Assembly: GCA_029933365.1 (NCBI GenBank)
Contig: JAOZOH010000038.1
Span: 1 to 26,598, forward strand
DNA: 26,598 nt
Source of the DNA: Desulfuromusa sp.
GTDB taxonomy: Bacteria > Desulfobacterota > Desulfuromonadia > Desulfuromonadales > Geopsychrobacteraceae
Reading direction: 5' to 3'
Shown: positions 24,903 to 26,598 of the stretch, piece by piece
Numbering within the stretch: the stretch's first letter is position 1
How the letters are laid out: each line of letters starts with the position of its first letter
Made by a program: the position numbers and the translations under genes
The notes under the pieces: generated by a model
What the model saw: the letters and a program-made list of their open reading frames with translations, nothing else
Databases searched by the model: none
Told to the model about the DNA's origin: nothing

Positions 24903-24977
24903 AGGCACGTAGCTCAGTGGGAGAGCACTTCCCTGACACGGAAGGGGTCGGCGGTTCAATCCCGCCCGTGCCTACCA
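24903..24977 (+). tRNA. tRNA-Val (anticodon GAC)
   Basis: A full cloverleaf can be folded by eye. The acceptor AGGCACG/CGTGCCT has 7 bp. The D arm is GCTC/GAGC. The anticodon arm CTTCC/GGAAG has loop CTGACAC, hence anticodon GAC for Val codons GUC/GUU. The variable loop is GGGTC, and the T arm GGCGG/CCGCC has loop TTCAATC. The discriminator is A and the CCA end is encoded (24975-24977). Length 75 with CCA. The first pair is A-T rather than the usual G-C. It has its own promoter and terminator, between the acyl-CoA synthetase gene and thrS. Confidence 0.97.
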
Positions 24978-25011
24978 GAACCTGTTAACTAGAAAATAAC
25001 CGTACTGACTT

Positions 25012-25042
25012 GGGGCATCTGTTAGATGCCTCTTTTTGTTTT
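25012..25042 (+). terminator. Terminator after tRNA-Val
   Basis: GGGGCATCT (25012-25020) pairs with AGATGCCTC (25024-25032) with one G-T pair and a GTT loop, followed by TTTTTGTTTT. It is a strong intrinsic terminator that isolates the tRNA from thrS. Confidence 0.85.
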
Positions 25043-25120
25043 AACTTGGATTTTTGCTTAGCCATCTGATTAATTTTTGCGAGTGCATCATTTATGACGA
25101 CTCAAGTTAGGGGAAATGAT

Positions 25121-26598
25121 ATGGCTTTACTACAAATTGAACTTCCTGATGGATCAGTCAAAGAGGTTGAGTCTGGTGCGACTCCCCATGACGTAGCTCT
25201 TACTATCGGTGAAGGTCTAGCAAGACAATCGATCGCAGCCCGTTTTAATGATGTTTTGGTCGATATGTCTATCCCCCTGCAAAAATCGGGTAAACTTGCC
25301 CTGATTACACAAAATTCACCCGAAGCACTTGAAATAGTTCGCCACTCCTGCGCCCACTTGATGGCACAGGCGGTTAAGGAACTCTACGGTAAGGAAGTAC
25401 AGGTGACAATCGGTCCGGCTATCAAAGATGGTTTTTATTACGATTTTTATAGTGAAACCAAGAAATTTGTTCCCGAAGATTTTCCCATTATAGAAGCGAA
25501 GATGGCCGAACTGGCCAAGGCTGATTTGCCGATTGTGCGGGAAGATATCACCAGTGATAGTGCCATTGAATTGTTTCGTGGTATGGGCGAAGACTACAAG
25601 GTTGAATTAATAGAGGATCTTGGAGCTGAGAAGGTTTCTCTTTATCGACAGGGCGATTTCGTTGACCTTTGCCGTGGCCCTCATGTGCCACGCACCGGTG
25701 TCCTTAAGGTTTTTAAGTTAACGAGTCTTGCTGGTGCCTATTGGCGAGGTGATGAGAAAAATGCCATGTTGCAGCGGATCTATGCGACGGCGTTTTTGCA
25801 GAAAAAGGAACTAAAAACCCACCTCCATCGCCTTGAAGAGGCGCGCAAGCGCGATCACCGCAAACTTGGTAGAGAGTTGGACCTATTCTCTTTCAGCGAG
25901 GAAGCTGGTGCTGGTCTGGTTCTTTGGCATCCCAAGGGTGCTATGCTCAGAGCGATTATTGAAGATTTCGAACGTAAAGAACACCTGAAGCGGGGTTATG
26001 AGCTGGTTGTCGGACCGCAAATTCTCAAGACTGAGCTGTGGAAGATGTCCGGGCACTACGAGAATTACCGCGAAAATATGTATTTTACTGAAGTTGACGA
26101 GCAAGGCTATGGCATCAAACCAATGAACTGCCTGGCTCATATGTTGATCTATAAATCTAAACCCCGTTCCTACCGTAATCTGCCTATCCGGTATTTTGAA
26201 CTTGGCACCGTTTATCGACACGAAAAGTCGGGAGTGCTCCACGGTTTGTTGCGGGTGCGTGGTTTTACTCAGGATGATGCCCATATTATCTGCCAGCCGG
26301 AGCAGATCGATGCAGAAGTTAAAGGTGTTATGGCTTTTGTCCAGGATGTCGCCGCCATTTTTGGTTTTGAATATGTGATGGAACTCTCAACTCGTCCGGA
26401 AAAATCTATTGGCAGTGATGCCGATTGGGAGCAAGCAACCAACGCGTTACAAAGCGCTTTGGAGGACAGTGGCCAGCCATTTGAACTGAATGAAGGGGAT
26501 GGTGCTTTTTATGGTCCAAAGATCGATGTTAAACTCAAGGACGCGCTTGACAGAGAGTGGCAGTGTGCTACAATCCAGTGCGATTTTACCCTGCCAGA
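25121..26598 (+). CDS. thrS: Threonyl-tRNA synthetase, 5' part (truncated by window end)
   Basis: Class II synthetase charging tRNA-Thr. The visible 492 residues contain the N-terminal TGS domain (about 1-62). The editing domain follows, with HSCAH (H75, H79) and DLCRGPH (C184, H188) as zinc/editing residues. The catalytic core has motif 2 around [21 protein letters not shown] and DDAHIIC. The catalytic zinc cysteine is C337 within MNCLAH, where E. coli has MNCPGH. AGGGG at 25109-25113 supports the ATG at 25121; an in-frame ATG at 25094 lacks such support. The rest of the catalytic domain and the anticodon-binding domain lie outside the window; the frame is open to the end. Confidence 0.97.
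   Translation, partial: MALLQIELPDGSVKEVESGATPHDVALTIGEGLARQSIAARFNDVLVDMSIPLQKSGKLALITQNSPEALEIVRHSCAHLMAQAVKELYGKEVQVTIGPAIKDGFYYDFYSETKKFVPEDFPIIEAKMAELAKADLPIVREDITSDSAIELFRGMGEDYKVELIEDLGAEKVSLYRQGDFVDLCRGPHVPRTGVLKVFKLTSLAGAYWRGDEKNAMLQRIYATAFLQKKELKTHLHRLEEARKRDHRKLGRELDLFSFSEEAGAGLVLWHPKGAMLRAIIEDFERKEHLKRGYELVVGPQILKTELWKMSGHYENYRENMYFTEVDEQGYGIKPMNCLAHMLIYKSKPRSYRNLPIRYFELGTVYRHEKSGVLHGLLRVRGFTQDDAHIICQPEQIDAEVKGVMAFVQDVAAIFGFEYVMELSTRPEKSIGSDADWEQATNALQSALEDSGQPFELNEGDGAFYGPKIDVKLKDALDREWQCATIQCDFTLP

Noticed and set aside
25043..25120. T-box or operator-type leader before thrS
   Set aside because: The 78 bases after the tRNA terminator show no T-box core or tRNA-like stem, and the sequence is too short for the known thrS leaders.
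1..26598. CRISPR array, prophage, insertion sequence, toxin-antitoxin or other accessory system
   Set aside because: No regularly spaced repeats, no transposase or phage-type genes, and all substantial frames are explained by conserved housekeeping genes.

Overview
The window is an ordinary chromosomal housekeeping stretch from a Gram-negative bacterium. An outer membrane is implied by the LPS-assembly lipoprotein LptE. The gene order leuS-lptE-holA-rpsT-murJ, followed by yceD-rpmF-plsX-fabHDG-acpP-fabF-rpiB-glyA-dCMP deaminase-nrdR-ribD-ribE-ribBA-ribH-nusB, is what I know from the Desulfuromonadales (Geobacter/Pelobacter/Desulfuromonas relatives). The moderate, not high, GC content fits a lower-GC member of that group. 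The taxonomy is inferred from synteny and was not tested by a search.

Layout. (1) Positions 1-4570: infA (TTG start, own promoter), then leuS-lptE-holA, closed by a terminator. (2) Positions 4576-6561: divergent rpsT (-) and murJ (+), with a strong rpsT promoter and an AT-rich palindrome between them. (3) Positions 6562-8414: small minus-strand genes fxsA and mazG with the loosest DNA in the window around them. This includes a 111-bp element with 17-bp terminal inverted repeats and a 17-bp palindrome between mazG and the fatty-acid cluster. (4) Positions 8361-15099: the yceD-rpmF-plsX-fabH-fabD-fabG-acpP-fabF-rpiB run covers rRNA/ribosome assembly, phospholipid precursor supply and type II fatty acid synthesis. 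A strong hairpin terminator sits just after acpP and another after rpiB. (5) Positions 15131-22817: glyA, dCMP deaminase, nrdR, then a complete riboflavin set (ribD, ribE, ribBA, ribH), nusB and homoserine dehydrogenase, ending at a hairpin shared with a convergent acyl-CoA synthetase gene. (6) Positions 22830-26598: the acyl-CoA synthetase (-), tRNA-Val(GAC) with its own promoter and terminator, and the 5' part of thrS, which runs off the window.

The genes form a growth-related block. Translation is represented by IF-1, LeuRS, ThrRS, S20, L32, a tRNA and NusB. Envelope building is covered by LptE, MurJ, PlsX, the Fab enzymes and the acyl-CoA synthetase. One-carbon, nucleotide and flavin supply come from GlyA, dCMP deaminase, NrdR and the Rib enzymes. 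Several adjacent genes overlap (leuS/lptE, deaminase/nrdR, ribD/ribE), which suggests translational coupling.

I found no mobile-element gene, phage gene, CRISPR array, toxin-antitoxin pair or defence island, and no credible undescribed multi-gene system. What deserves a second look is non-coding: the 6688-6798 inverted-repeat element, the palindromes at 8252-8268 and at 24812/24861, leader hairpins at leuS, ribD and ribBA, and the intra-operon terminators. Small protein oddities are an insert in the acyl-CoA synthetase and a changed zinc-loop motif in ThrRS. No stretch longer than 300 bases lacks a gene; the longest gaps are described as features.
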